Assembly: GCA_003161575.1 (NCBI GenBank)
Contig: PMOE01000043.1
Coordinates: forward strand, 1-36,564
Origin: Acidimicrobiaceae bacterium
GTDB lineage: Bacteria > Actinomycetota > Acidimicrobiia > Acidimicrobiales > RAAP-2
DNA: 36,564 nucleotides
Direction: 5' to 3'
Made by a program: the position numbers and the translations under genes. The notes beneath the pieces are model-generated. The model was given only the letters and a program-made list of their open reading frames with translations. It made no database searches and had not been told where the DNA came from. Positions 14,453 through 22,612 of the stretch are shown one piece after another (the stretch's first letter is position 1; each line of letters begins with the position of its first letter).

Positions 14453-15628
14453 ATGACAGAGCTCTACGACCCGTATTCGCACGAACTGCACGACGACCCA
14501 TACCCCGTCTACCGCACACTCCGGGACGAGCAGCCGCTCTACTACTGCGAAGCACGAGGTGTTTGGGTACTCAGCCGCTTTGAAGACGTATGGGAGGCAG
14601 TGCACGACCAAGCGACCTTCTCCTCGGCGCAGGGTGTATTTCCCGGAATGGGCGAGTACAACCCCGATCAGACGTTGCCGGTGATGATCATGATGGATCC
14701 TCCCCGCCACACCCAGCTTCGCAGGCTCGTGAACCGGGCCTTCACTAGGCGGCGGATCGCCGACCGTGAACAAGCGATCCGAGGGATCGCCCGGGACCTT
14801 GTCCAGGGCCTCGTGGACGCCGGTGGCGGCGATCTTGTCGAGGATCTCGCCAAGCCACTGCCCACGATCGTCATCGCCGACCTGCTCGGTGTGCCCCGCG
14901 AAGACCGCAAAGCGTTTCGGCAATGGTCGGACCAGATGATCCAGGACAACCCCGACGACCCGGCAGCGGCGGCCCTGGCCATGGAGGGAGGGGCCAGCCT
15001 GCTCGCCTATTTCGCCGACCTCATCGCCGAGCGGCGCCAATCGCCCCGTGATGACCTGCTCAGCGCCCTCATCACGGCAGATGTTGATGGGGAGCGTCTC
15101 AGCGAAGACGAACTCTTCGGGATGTGCGTCCTCCTGCTCGTCGCCGGGAACGAGACGACGACCAACCTGGTGAGCAACAGTGCCGTCCTCTTTGATCAGA
15201 ATCCCGATCAGTGGCGGGCCATAGTTGCGGACCAGTCCCTACTTCCCGGCGCTATCGAGGAATGCCTCCGCTTCGACTCTCCGGTCCAGGCACTGGCCAG
15301 GACGCTCACCCGCACCGTCATCACTCATGGTCAGACAATGAACGAAGGTGACAAGGTGTTGTTGGTCTACGGGTCGGCGAACCGGGACGAGCGGGAGTTC
15401 TCGGGGCCGGATACCTTTGATGTTGAACGCACTATCGACCGACAACTCGCATTCGGCCACGGAATCCATTTCTGTCTCGGCGCACCTCTTGCCCGCCTGG
15501 AGGCGAAGGTCGCCTACTCAGAACTTCTCGGATGCTCGCCTGAATGGACGGTCACCGGCGATCCCGAGCGGATGCACTCGGGGCCGATTCGTGGACTGTT
15601 GCGCCTTCCGGTTTCGATGAACGGGTAG
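14453..15628 (+). CDS. cytochrome P450 (bacterial class I type)
   Basis: 391 residues, the normal length for soluble bacterial P450s. The ATG has AAGGGA five bases upstream. Visible landmarks are the start (YDPYSHELHDDPYPVYRTLR), the C-helix DPPRHTQLRRLVNRAFT, the I-helix oxygen-binding AGNETTT (about 230), the K-helix E-x-x-R in ECLR (about 270), and the heme loop FGHGIHFCLGAPLARLE with cysteine at about 341. The spacing fits CYP families of actinobacterial soil bacteria acting on terpenes, steroids or other lipophilic compounds. No ferredoxin or ferredoxin reductase gene is nearby, so electrons must come from a partner encoded elsewhere. Not in an operon. Confidence 0.93.
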   Translation: MTELYDPYSHELHDDPYPVYRTLRDEQPLYYCEARGVWVLSRFEDVWEAVHDQATFSSAQGVFPGMGEYNPDQTLPVMIMMDPPRHTQLRRLVNRAFTRRRIADREQAIRGIARDLVQGLVDAGGGDLVEDLAKPLPTIVIADLLGVPREDRKAFRQWSDQMIQDNPDDPAAAALAMEGGASLLAYFADLIAERRQSPRDDLLSALITADVDGERLSEDELFGMCVLLLVAGNETTTNLVSNSAVLFDQNPDQWRAIVADQSLLPGAIEECLRFDSPVQALARTLTRTVITHGQTMNEGDKVLLVYGSANRDEREFSGPDTFDVERTIDRQLAFGHGIHFCLGAPLARLEAKVAYSELLGCSPEWTVTGDPERMHSGPIRGLLRLPVSMNG

Positions 15629-15640
15629 CGCCCGTATCCC

Positions 15641-15676
15641 GAAGGTGCGCCGCACTCCCGGCGTTCGGAGACGCTC
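15641..15676 (+). repeat. dispersed intergenic repeat
   Basis: GGTGCGCCGCACTCCCGG followed by CGTTCGGAGACGCTC. It starts 13 bp after the P450 stop. Confidence 0.55.
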
Positions 15677-15703
15677 AGGAGGGTGCAAGGATTACCTCCC
15701 GAG

Positions 15704-15956
15704 ATGGTCGACACGATTCAATCAGCCGACGGGCGACAACTGGCTTACGCACAGTGGGGTGTCCAGGATGGTCGACCTGTCTTCCTCCTCCACGGCACCC
15801 CGGGCTGCCGACTTGATCGGCCAGAAAGGGCGGTAGCGCTCGGAGAGGCGGGAGTGCGAGTCGTCACGTACGACCGGCCAGGGACATTTGGGGCACCCAG
15901 ACGAGATGGTTGAGCACTTGCGCCGCGCCGCCGTCGAGCACTCAGGACTGAATTGA
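15704..15956 (+). pseudogene. alpha/beta hydrolase with a large internal deletion
   Basis: The ATG at 15704 opens a typical hydrolase N-terminus (SADGRQLAYAQWGVQDGRPV, then FLLHGTPGCRL with the oxyanion 'HGTPG', then VRVVTYDRPG). At about base 15880 the family sequence breaks off and the frame ends at 15913. Shifted by one base, the DNA continues GHLGHPDEMVEHLRRA and stops at 15954-15956, which is what the last helix of such hydrolases looks like. About 170-200 residues, including the nucleophile elbow and the catalytic Asp, are missing between. The protein cannot be functional. The deletion joint is near 15878-15884. Confidence 0.7.
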
Positions 15957-16020
15957 TCGGCTATTTAATCTGCGCCACCTAGCCGGTGCTATGAGACAGG
16001 CCGAGGAGTAGTTTTCCCTC

Positions 16021-16719
16021 GTGCCCTTATCGGAGTTGCCTGCGGTTAATCGCCTGACGCTTGCGACGGTGACCTCAGTGCCCGAATGGCACCCCGAGCA
16101 CGACACCTTCGAGCCGTTTCCAGTTCATGTTTGGGTCATCCGACATGCCGAAGGGTCGATCCTCATTGACACGGGCGTTGGGTCCGGCAACAAAGCAATC
16201 GACGAGTGGTACCAGCCGCAAACCACCCCCCTCGCCACCGCCCTTGACACCATCGGCCTTGCACCTTCCGACATTGCCGCCGTCGTCCTATCCCATCTCC
16301 ATTTCGACCATTGTGGTCAGCAGGGCACGCTTTCGGCTCCCACGTATGTGCAGGCCATCGAGTTTGAGGCAGCTCAAGAGCCTGGCTACACGGTGGAGGA
16401 CTGGGCGGAAATCCCGAAGGACCGGCTTCGCCTCGTCAATGGAGAGGAAGAGATTGTCGAGGGGATCCGACTGTTTCCGACTTCCGGCCATACGCCAGGC
16501 CATCAATCGGTTGTGATTGAGGCCGGAGGCGAGCGGTTGGTTCTGGCTGCGCAGTGCGCTTACCGAGCGCAAGAACTGCGCACCGGCCAACCGGCGTCGT
16601 CGAACCTTCACGATGATTCTTGGATGGATGCCGGCAAGGACTCGCTGAAGCGCCTGAGGGCGCTGGCTCCTTTGACTGCCCATCTCAGCCACGACCCAGA
16701 GATCGTGACCCTGGTGTAG
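16021..16719 (+). CDS. MBL-fold metallo-hydrolase, AHL-lactonase-like
   Basis: 232 residues from a GTG; GAGGAG lies about 12 bases upstream, a long spacing. The metal centre is visible as HLHFDH (His92, His94, Asp96, His97), His157 in SGHTPGH and His224 in LSHDPE. The order and size match N-acyl homoserine lactonase-like enzymes. The residue that normally bridges the two metals is an aspartate in 'GD..Y'; here the strand reads LAAQCAY, with glutamine at 178. I have seen this substitution in actinobacterial relatives, so it may mark a subgroup with another substrate or a single metal. It is likely cytoplasmic and monocistronic. Confidence 0.82.
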   Translation: MPLSELPAVNRLTLATVTSVPEWHPEHDTFEPFPVHVWVIRHAEGSILIDTGVGSGNKAIDEWYQPQTTPLATALDTIGLAPSDIAAVVLSHLHFDHCGQQGTLSAPTYVQAIEFEAAQEPGYTVEDWAEIPKDRLRLVNGEEEIVEGIRLFPTSGHTPGHQSVVIEAGGERLVLAAQCAYRAQELRTGQPASSNLHDDSWMDAGKDSLKRLRALAPLTAHLSHDPEIVTLV

Positions 16720-16765
16720 TGCCGCACGCCCGGCGAAAGGACGCTCGTCGCAATCTGGTACCCGG

Positions 16766-17697
16766 TCAGGGGATGAGAACGATCTCTTTCCCCGCGTGTG
16801 ACCCTTTTCGAGTTCCTCGAAGGCGTCGGACACCTGATCTAAGGGATACGTCGCCGCGATCGGGATCTCGATGGCGCCCGAGGCAACGAGACCAGCCATC
16901 TCGGTGAGGACGTCGGCAGTGGAAGCAGTCACACTGCCCTCGGTTTTCAATCCAAGTTCGTCAGCCTTCGGGGAATAGACGATCGTTTCGATGCGATCCT
17001 GGGGGATCCCGAGTCGGCAGCGAGTTGGATGTAGTCCGGACCGAAGAGGTCGATGAAAGCATCGATTCCGTTCGGCGCCGCAGCCAGCAGACGCTCGGCG
17101 AGTCCTTCGCCATAGGCTACGGGGACGGCGCCATGAGTGGTCAGCCAGTCTGCATTTGCGGGTGAAGAAATGCCGAGCGCCTGCGCGCCGCGGACCCCAG
17201 CAGCTGAACGACGACAGTCCCGACACCGCCTGCGGCGGCCGAGACGGCCACAGTGTCGCCCTCCTCGGCATCCACGGCCCGCACTGCGGCGTAGGCGGTA
17301 CAACCGACGACGGCCAGCGAACTAGCGACCTCCCAGCTCAGCTCCCGAGGCTTGCGGATCAGTTGGCTCGTCGGGACCGAGGCGGGGGTGGGTGGCTGGA
17401 TCGGCGCCAAGAGAAACCGAGCACCTCGTCTCCGATCTCAAATCCATCGACGCCATCGCCGATGGCGGTTACCACTCCGGCGAGATCGCTACCCTCGCCT
17501 GAGGGAAAGGTTGCCGGAAATCGATCGTGAAGGGCACCGGAGTGGATGGCGCTCTCGCCCGGGTTGATGCCAGCAGCTCGGACAGCCACGACAACCTCGT
17601 CCCCCGTCGGGGTAGGCATTGGCACGTCGGCTACATAGAGGACATCCCTACCCCCGTAGCGGTCGAAACGCATCGCTCGTGCCGCGTTGCCAGTCAT
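16766..17697 (-). pseudogene. quinone oxidoreductase-like (zinc-independent MDR) gene with at least three frameshifts
   Basis: The minus strand encodes, in pieces, a whole MDR-family NADP-dependent quinone/alcohol dehydrogenase. The GroES-like N-terminus (AMRFDRYGGRDVLYVADVPM to FEIGDEVLGFSWRR, 17697 to about 17390) is followed in a second frame by the cofactor domain (ELSWEVASSLAVVGCTAYAA, VSAAAGGVGTVVVQLL). A third frame has ISSPANADWLTTHGAVPVAY and FIDLFGPDYIQLAAD, and a fourth has RIETIVYSPKADELGLKTEG and ATYPLDQVSDAFEELE. Breaks lie near 17370-17400, 17190-17200 and 17015-17035. A further one-base loss near 16785 would otherwise end the protein with GKEIVLIP and the TGA at 16766. The intact family has about 305-315 residues. 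It is clearly dead unless the assembly is faulty here. Confidence 0.8.
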
Positions 17698-17779
17698 TGC
17701 ACACCCCTCTCCGTCCTGCTCGTTCGATGGCGCCGTGGCCTGGTGGGGTCCATCTTGTAGCCATCAGGATTCCGAACGC

Positions 17780-17810
17780 AAGGGTCCCACTCCCGGTGAA
17801 CGGGGCACTC
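17780..17810 (+). repeat. dispersed intergenic repeat, module 2
   Basis: GGGTCCCACTCCCGGTGAAC followed by GGGGCACTC. It lies in the gap between the frameshifted oxidoreductase and the Ddn-family gene. Confidence 0.55.
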
Positions 17811-17846
17811 TGGATTTGATGTGCTCGGACCGAATCCTCGTCGGCG

Positions 17847-18296
17847 CTACTTGTCGGCCCGGCGAGCAACAAGCACTGGGATGATCCGGGTGGTGGAGGC
17901 CTGATACTCGGCGTATGGCGGATACGCAGCGACGGCCCGGTCCCACCAGAGTGCTTTCTCATCGCCTGTGACTTCGCGAGCGACGTAGTCGTGAGGCTCA
18001 GGACCATCTTGGATGACCAGAGCGGTCGGATCGGCAACGATGTTGTAATACCAGGAGGGGTTCGTCGGCATCCCACCCTGCGAGGCAACGAGGGCGTACT
18101 CCCCGTCCTGCTCGACCCGCATCAGGGCCATCTTGCGGACCTTGCCACTCTTGTTCCCCCGTGTGGTCAGCGCGATGATCGGCAGACCGGTGTCCAGCAG
18201 CGTGTTGGCCCGCTCGCCGCCGGATGCCTCGTATTCAGCGACCTGATCTCGGACCCAGTCCCATGAACTCGGCTCGTATTCACCGTCGATCGGCAT
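17847..18296 (-). CDS. F420-dependent nitroreductase family (Ddn-type) protein
   Basis: 149 residues from the ATG at 18296. The diagnostic block is LTTRGNKSGKVRKMALMRVE followed by YALVASQGGMPTNPSWYYN and IVADPTALV, which is the 'T.GrkSGk.r..pl......g.y..vaS.GG...hP.Wy.Nl.a.P' pattern of deazaflavin-dependent nitroreductases. Ddn activates nitroimidazoles in Mycobacterium tuberculosis; the natural role in this group is probably F420-dependent reduction of quinones or similar compounds. There is no Shine-Dalgarno. TATTCT lies six bases before the ATG, so the mRNA may be leaderless. The frame upstream of 18296 is open but not homologous. Confidence 0.85.
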   Translation of the reverse strand: MPIDGEYEPSSWDWVRDQVAEYEASGGERANTLLDTGLPIIALTTRGNKSGKVRKMALMRVEQDGEYALVASQGGMPTNPSWYYNIVADPTALVIQDGPEPHDYVAREVTGDEKALWWDRAVAAYPPYAEYQASTTRIIPVLVARRADK

Positions 18297-18302
18297 TTGT
18301 GC

Positions 18303-18308
18303 AGAATA
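18303..18308 (-). promoter_or_regulatory. candidate -10 box of a leaderless transcript
   Basis: TATTCT on the minus strand, six bases before the ATG of the Ddn-family gene, fits the TAnnnT spacing of leaderless actinobacterial promoters. No clear -35 box. Confidence 0.3.
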
Positions 18309-18439
18309 TGCGCTCGACCGGTCGGCCACCACATGGACTTCACCAAGCCATCGGCAGGCTGAATGCCCAGCCCCAGAATGCCGGAAGGCGGTCGGTTCAA
18401 AGGGGAGGGACCGTCGTCGCGATGCCCCGAAACCAGGCT

Positions 18440-18483
18440 CAGACGCCGAAATGTGCGCCACCTGATTGGTGGACTGGGGCACC
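18440..18483 (+). repeat. dispersed intergenic repeat, both modules
   Basis: GACGCCGAAATGTGCGCCAC (18442-18461), then CTGATTGGTGGACTGGGGC. One of the clearest copies. It ends five bases before the stop codon of the large secreted protein gene. Confidence 0.6.
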
Positions 18484-18487
18484 TCCC

Positions 18488-20724
18488 TCACCCGGTGGGC
18501 ACCGCACCTACGATGTTTTTGACCGAGACCCCAAGCCCGGGGAGTGATCCCTGGCTGGTGGCGTTGCCGAAGGCGAAGACCCCCCCGTCAGAGCCGATGA
18601 GCCAGTAGCCCCCGCCGTCGGGGGTGGGCACGATGCTCACGATGTTCGACACCGAGACCCCGAGGGCGGGCAGGGAGCCGAGGAAGTGGGCGTCGCCGAA
18701 GGCGTAGACCGCCCCGTTGGCCCCGACCACGTAGTAGCCCTGGCCGTCGGGGGTGGACGCGATCCCGGTGATGTCATTCACCGAGACCCCGATGCCAGGG
18801 AGCGAGCCGAAGAACGGGGCGTTGCCGAAGGTGAAGACCCCGCCGTCCTTGCCGACCAGGAAGTAGCCCCCGCCACCGGGGGTGGCCACGATGCCCACGA
18901 TGTCGTTCACATGCACGTTCATCGAGGGTAGGGAGCCGTAGAAGCCGGCACTCTGGCCCACTGGGAAGACGAACACTCCCCCGTCAGAACCCACGAGGTC
19001 ATAGCCCTGGTCGTTGTTCGTGGGCACGATGCCCACGACGTTGTTCACGCTCACCCCCAGGCCCGGGAGTGATCCGAAAAAGCCCGAGGACTGGCCGGTC
19101 GGAAAGACGAAGGCACCTCCGTCCGATCCGACCAGGTCGTAGCCGGTGAAGTTGTTGGTGGGCACGATGCCCACGATGTTGGAGACCTTGACGCCGAGGC
19201 CGGGGAGCGAGCCGTAGAAACCTGAGGCTTGGCCGACGGGGAACACGAAGACCCCGCCGTCCGATCCCGCCAGGTCGTAGCCGGAAATCCTGTAGGTGAA
19301 CTGGTCGACCGGGTTGGTGGCACTCGTCCCTCTCGGGCTGGTCACGGTGACGTCCACCGTCCCTGGGACCCCGGGGGGCACCTGGGCGCTAATGGTCGTG
19401 TCGCTCGTCACGCTGAACGACGGCGAGGCGACCGTCCCGAAGTGCACGGCGGTGACCCCGGCCAGGTTCACCCCATCGATGGTGACCGTGCTCCCACCCG
19501 TGGTCGGCCCGCTGGCCGGGCTCACCGAGTTCACTACCGGCAGGCCCGGGAGCATCTCGATCAGGGTCTGGTTGGCGGAACCGTTCGAGGCGGCGCCGGC
19601 GGCGGTGCAGGCCGAGGCCGAGGTGCACGAGACCCCGTAGAGGTCGTTGTCCTGCGTGGTGGTGGTATTGGGGCTGGCGACGATGGACCAGGTGGTCCCG
19701 TTCCACTCCTCGATCAGGGTCTGGTCGTGGGAACCGGTGTAGTAGTAGCCGGCGGCGGTGCAGGCCGAGGCCGAGGTGCACGAGACCCCACTGAGGACAT
19801 TGTCCTGCGCGGTGGTGGTATTGGGGCTGGGCACGATGGACCAGGTGGTCCCGTTCCACTCCTCGATCAGAGTCTGCTGGTAGGAACCGTTCGAGGCGTA
19901 GCCGGCGGCGGTGCAGGCCGAGGCCGAGGCCGAGGTGCACGAGACCCCATAGAGGACATTGTCCTGCGTGGTGGTGGTATTGGGGCTGGCGACGATGGAC
20001 CAGGTGGTCCCGTTCCACTGTTCGATCAGGGTCTGGTCGTAGGAACCGGTGTAGTACTCGCCGACGGCGGTGCAGGCCGAGGCCGAGGTGCACGAGACCC
20101 CGTAGAGGTCGTTGTCCTGCGTGGTGGAGGTATTGGGGCTGGGCACGATAGACCAGTTGGTCCCGTCCCACTGCTCGACGAGGGTCTGTTCAGAGGTGCC
20201 CGTGTCGTACCCGCCGGCGGCGGTACATGCCGAGGCCGAGGTACACGAGACCCCACTGAGGCCATTGTCCTGCGTGGTGGTGGTATTGGGGCTGGGCACG
20301 ATGGACCAGGTGGTCCCGTTCCACTTCTCGATCAGAGTCTGGAAGTAGGAACCGGTGTAGTACACGCCGACGGCGGTGCAGGCCGAGGCCGAGGTGCACG
20401 AGACCCCATAGAGCTCGTTGGTCAGCGTGGCGCTCGTGTCGGGGCTGGCCACGATAGACCAGTTGGTCCCGTCCCACTGCTCGACGAGGGTCTGTGCAGA
20501 GGTGCCCGGATAGTACCCGCCGACGGCGGTACAGGCCGAGGCCGAGGTGCACGAGACCCCATTGAGGAAGTTGATGTGCGTGGAACTCGTGTCCGGGCTG
20601 AGCACGATGGACCAGCTCGGCGAGGCGGCTGCGGCGGTGGGGGGACCCCGAGGATTCCCAGCGCACCCCCGCAGAGGAGAACCGAAGCGAGGACTCCGGA
20701 CAACGTTCGGAACCTTCCAGCCAC
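18488..20724 (-). CDS. large secreted repeat protein, frameshifted at a six-base C tract
   Basis: The true start is very probably the GTG at 20724, which follows GGGAGGG by four bases. It opens a Sec signal peptide: MAGRFRTLSG, then a hydrophobic core VLASVLLCGGALGILGV. After about 28 codons a C6 run (G6 at 20639-20644 on the + strand) breaks the frame. With one more base the protein continues PPTAAAASPSWSIVLSPDT and would have 745 residues. It would contain seven 51-residue repeats (GVSCTSASACTAVG...QTLIEQWNGTTWSIV.SPN), an IPT/TIG immunoglobulin-like domain (PVVNSVSPASGPTTGGSTVT), and six repeats of 40-46 residues ([15 protein letters not shown]...[18 protein letters not shown]), likely propeller-like. 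No LPxTG or membrane anchor. Probably an exported envelope or adhesion protein. As sequenced, translation from the signal peptide would terminate early. Confidence 0.75.
18490..19290 (-). repeat. six coding repeats of 40-46 codons (GY-L-G-DGGVF type)
   Basis: Each unit reads roughly GYxLxGxDGGVFxFG, a variable turn, xxGSLPGxGVxVxxIVGI and PTPDG. The three N-terminal units carry a FVFPVGQ variant and TNN turns; the C-terminal three are closer to the two units in the collagen-like protein at 33497-34564. Confidence 0.75.
19600..20600 (-). repeat. seven tandem 153-bp coding repeats
   Basis: The string AGGTGCACGAGACCCC (one copy has AGGTACACG) starts at 19621, 19774, 19933, 20086, 20239, 20392 and 20545. 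The period is exactly 153 bp, except one unit of 159 bp that has an extra Ser-Ala pair. Near-identity at the DNA level, including third positions, points to recent amplification or gene conversion. Confidence 0.85.
20639..20644 (-). other. six-base homopolymer at a frameshift between signal peptide and mature protein
   Basis: C6 on the coding strand. One added C (C7) or two fewer (C4) joins the secretion signal to the repeat protein. It is either a slippage-prone switch or a sequencing error. Confidence 0.7.
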
Positions 20725-21110
20725 GTTTCCCTCCCTAGCACTCGAGGTCAGCTGGAAAGTCTAGGGGGACGCAAAACCTCGTGCATGGCGTCGTTTCAAA
20801 TGCTTGGAGCGAACCTCACCTACGCTCATCCCGACAGTCGGACCGATATCAAGATGGCACCCGCACGCGCCACCACGAGCACAGCACCACCGACACCCCA
20901 TCCTCAGAGTGTCTCGACATCATTGGTGTTCTGGGATGCCTCTTGCCGAGACCGCCGCCAGGATTTAGACATGGCGAGATGTTCTCCCTCGAAAAAGCGT
21001 GAGTCCTGACGATGTCCACCCAACCTCCCCCGGGGGCAGAGGGTAAGGCCTACCTGGCCCACCAGGACAAGATGGCCGCTCGCCCGCTGCCGGGTGGGGG
21101 CTGATCGAGG
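20725..21110. other. 386-bp intergenic region
   Basis: It lies between divergent genes (the secreted repeat protein and the polysaccharide pyruvyl transferase). It contains a fragment AAAGTCTAGGGGGACGC (20757-20773) that looks like a shortened repeat and a good repeat copy at 20907-20940. No protein or clear promoter could be assigned. Confidence 0.45.
20907..20940 (+). repeat. dispersed intergenic repeat, ATT-type
   Basis: AGAGTGTCTCGACATCATTG followed by GTGTTCTGGGATGCC. It shares ACATCATTGGTG with the copies at 24805 and 25938. Confidence 0.6.
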
Positions 21111-22355
21111 ATGTCTGACCCGATCGCCTCCCGGGCCGCTTCCCTCCCGCGGCAGGGTGAACGCGGCGATTCCGGGGCGACGACCCGGGGGCAACCGGTG
21201 TCGATGGCATCGGCCTGGCCCGCCGGACATCCTCGGGTCCTGGTGACCGACGCCTGGCTGGCCAACGCCGGTGACGCCGCCCTGGCTCTGGCCACCGAGA
21301 ATCTGGTGCGCGAAGTCGTCCCGGGGGCGGCGGTGCTCCACGCCGCCTATCAAGGGGCCGAACTCGCCTCCAACTTTCCGAGTCTCCGGTTTACTGCGTC
21401 GCTCGAGGATCTGATCGGGACGCCGTGGGCCCCCCCAGCCCCCGGTTGGGCCGAATCGGGCCCGGCACTCGTTGCCGGTGCTGACGCGGTAATCAGCCAG
21501 GGCGGTGGCTTCTTGGTGGAGGCGTACCAGCCGTGGGGCCGGATCGCCGCCCTGAGCAAGGTGGCACGCTGGGGGGTGCCGGTGGCCATACTCGGCCAAA
21601 CCGTCGGCCGCTTCACCAGATCGCGGGGCAACCACCTTCACCGGCTGATGCGAACCGCCCGCCTGATCGTTGTGCGAGACCCGCAATCAGTAGCGAACGC
21701 GACTGCCTTGGGGGCCACCGACGTCGTCCTGGGCACCGACCTTTGGCTCGCGTTGTTCCCCGATCCCCCCCTGAAACACTCCTCCAAGGGGGTGGGATTG
21801 GTGCTGACCAACCATCACCCGGACCCGGAGCAACGGCCCCGGCTGGCCGACGTGGCCCACCGGGTTGCCGAGGCGACCCTGGACGCATTTCCCGGCGAGT
21901 CGGTAACGCTTTGGTCAACCGTGCAAGGCCATCCCGACCTGGCCGGGGAAGACGACTCGGTGGTCGCAGAGTCGGTCGTCGATCGCCTGGAAGCCGCGAA
22001 GCGTGGCCGGGTGGCGATCCTCAGGGGCTACGTCCCGCCCGATCAGGCGATCGCTCTCATCGCCGGGTCGCGTGCTGTCGTCTCCATGAGGATGCACCCC
22101 GCCCTGTTCGCGGCGGCGCTTGACACTCCTTTCTGCCTAGTGCTCGGGGCTCAGAAGGCTGGAGTCCTGGAGGGCACATCGCTGCTTGGCCGCGTCGTCG
22201 ACCCCGGAAATGCAACAAACGTCCCCGAGGGCGTGGCCAAGGCGGTCAGGAGGCCGGGGGAGGGACAGTGGAGCGCCCTTGCACCGCTGCGCGACCGCCT
22301 CGACGATGTAAGAACTCGGTTGGCCGACTTCCTCCAGGCATTGGATCGCCCCTAA
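21111..22355 (+). CDS. polysaccharide pyruvyl transferase family protein
   Basis: 414 residues. The fold is a two-domain GT-B-like Rossmann pair. RVLVTDAWLANAGDAALALA is the first 'G.GDeA' loop. AVISQGGGFLVEAYQP is the 'sGGg.l' strand. VPVAILGQTVG and ARLIVVRDPQSVANATALG ('vRd..S...l..lG') follow, and a C-terminal block VVSMRMHPALFAAALDTPFC ('..RlH..i.a...g.p...i') contains the catalytic-type arginine and histidine. Such enzymes add pyruvate ketals to cell-wall or capsular sugars. The ATG at 21111 has GAGG directly adjacent, and an internal ATG at 21204 sits closer to the homology, so the first 31 residues are uncertain. No other glycan genes adjoin. The neighbouring secreted protein makes a cell-surface link possible but unproven. 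Confidence 0.82.
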   Translation: MSDPIASRAASLPRQGERGDSGATTRGQPVSMASAWPAGHPRVLVTDAWLANAGDAALALATENLVREVVPGAAVLHAAYQGAELASNFPSLRFTASLEDLIGTPWAPPAPGWAESGPALVAGADAVISQGGGFLVEAYQPWGRIAALSKVARWGVPVAILGQTVGRFTRSRGNHLHRLMRTARLIVVRDPQSVANATALGATDVVLGTDLWLALFPDPPLKHSSKGVGLVLTNHHPDPEQRPRLADVAHRVAEATLDAFPGESVTLWSTVQGHPDLAGEDDSVVAESVVDRLEAAKRGRVAILRGYVPPDQAIALIAGSRAVVSMRMHPALFAAALDTPFCLVLGAQKAGVLEGTSLLGRVVDPGNATNVPEGVAKAVRRPGEGQWSALAPLRDRLDDVRTRLADFLQALDRP

Positions 22356-22547
22356 CCGTTCTGCATGGCTTTAGCTCGTGCCACCGTGTTGTGCATCAAC
22401 AACTTGCTCCGCCAATCGGGAAATGGGATCTAATGATTGCCATCGAAAATTGCCCAGCAAGAACACCCCGCGACAACCTGGGTCAGCTGGCCGATGAAAT
22501 GACCGTTGATGCACGTCGTCGCGCTTCGGTCGCGCCAATGCTCGGCT

Positions 22548-22575
22548 CGTCACCGTCCCGGCGGTAGGTGACACC
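22548..22575 (+). repeat. dispersed intergenic repeat with terminal inverted arms
   Basis: GTCACC and GGTGAC flank CGTCCCGGCGGTA, making a perfect 6-bp stem. It is in the 257-bp gap before the VOC gene stop. Confidence 0.5.
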
Positions 22576-22612
22576 CTCTGGGGTCGACGGCCGAAGATGC
22601 GGCCGCATGAAC

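Noticed and set aside
19229-20764. A 511-codon open frame on the + strand opposite the secreted repeat protein
   Set aside because: It is antisense to highly regular coding repeats; its glycine/arginine-rich sequence is what the reverse complement of the repeats must give. The minus strand has the signal peptide, ribosome site and known domains.
22433-22567. Short frame starting MIAIENCPARTPRD after the pyruvyl transferase gene
   Set aside because: No ribosome site, runs into a repeat copy, no recognised similarity; could be a relic but support is too thin.
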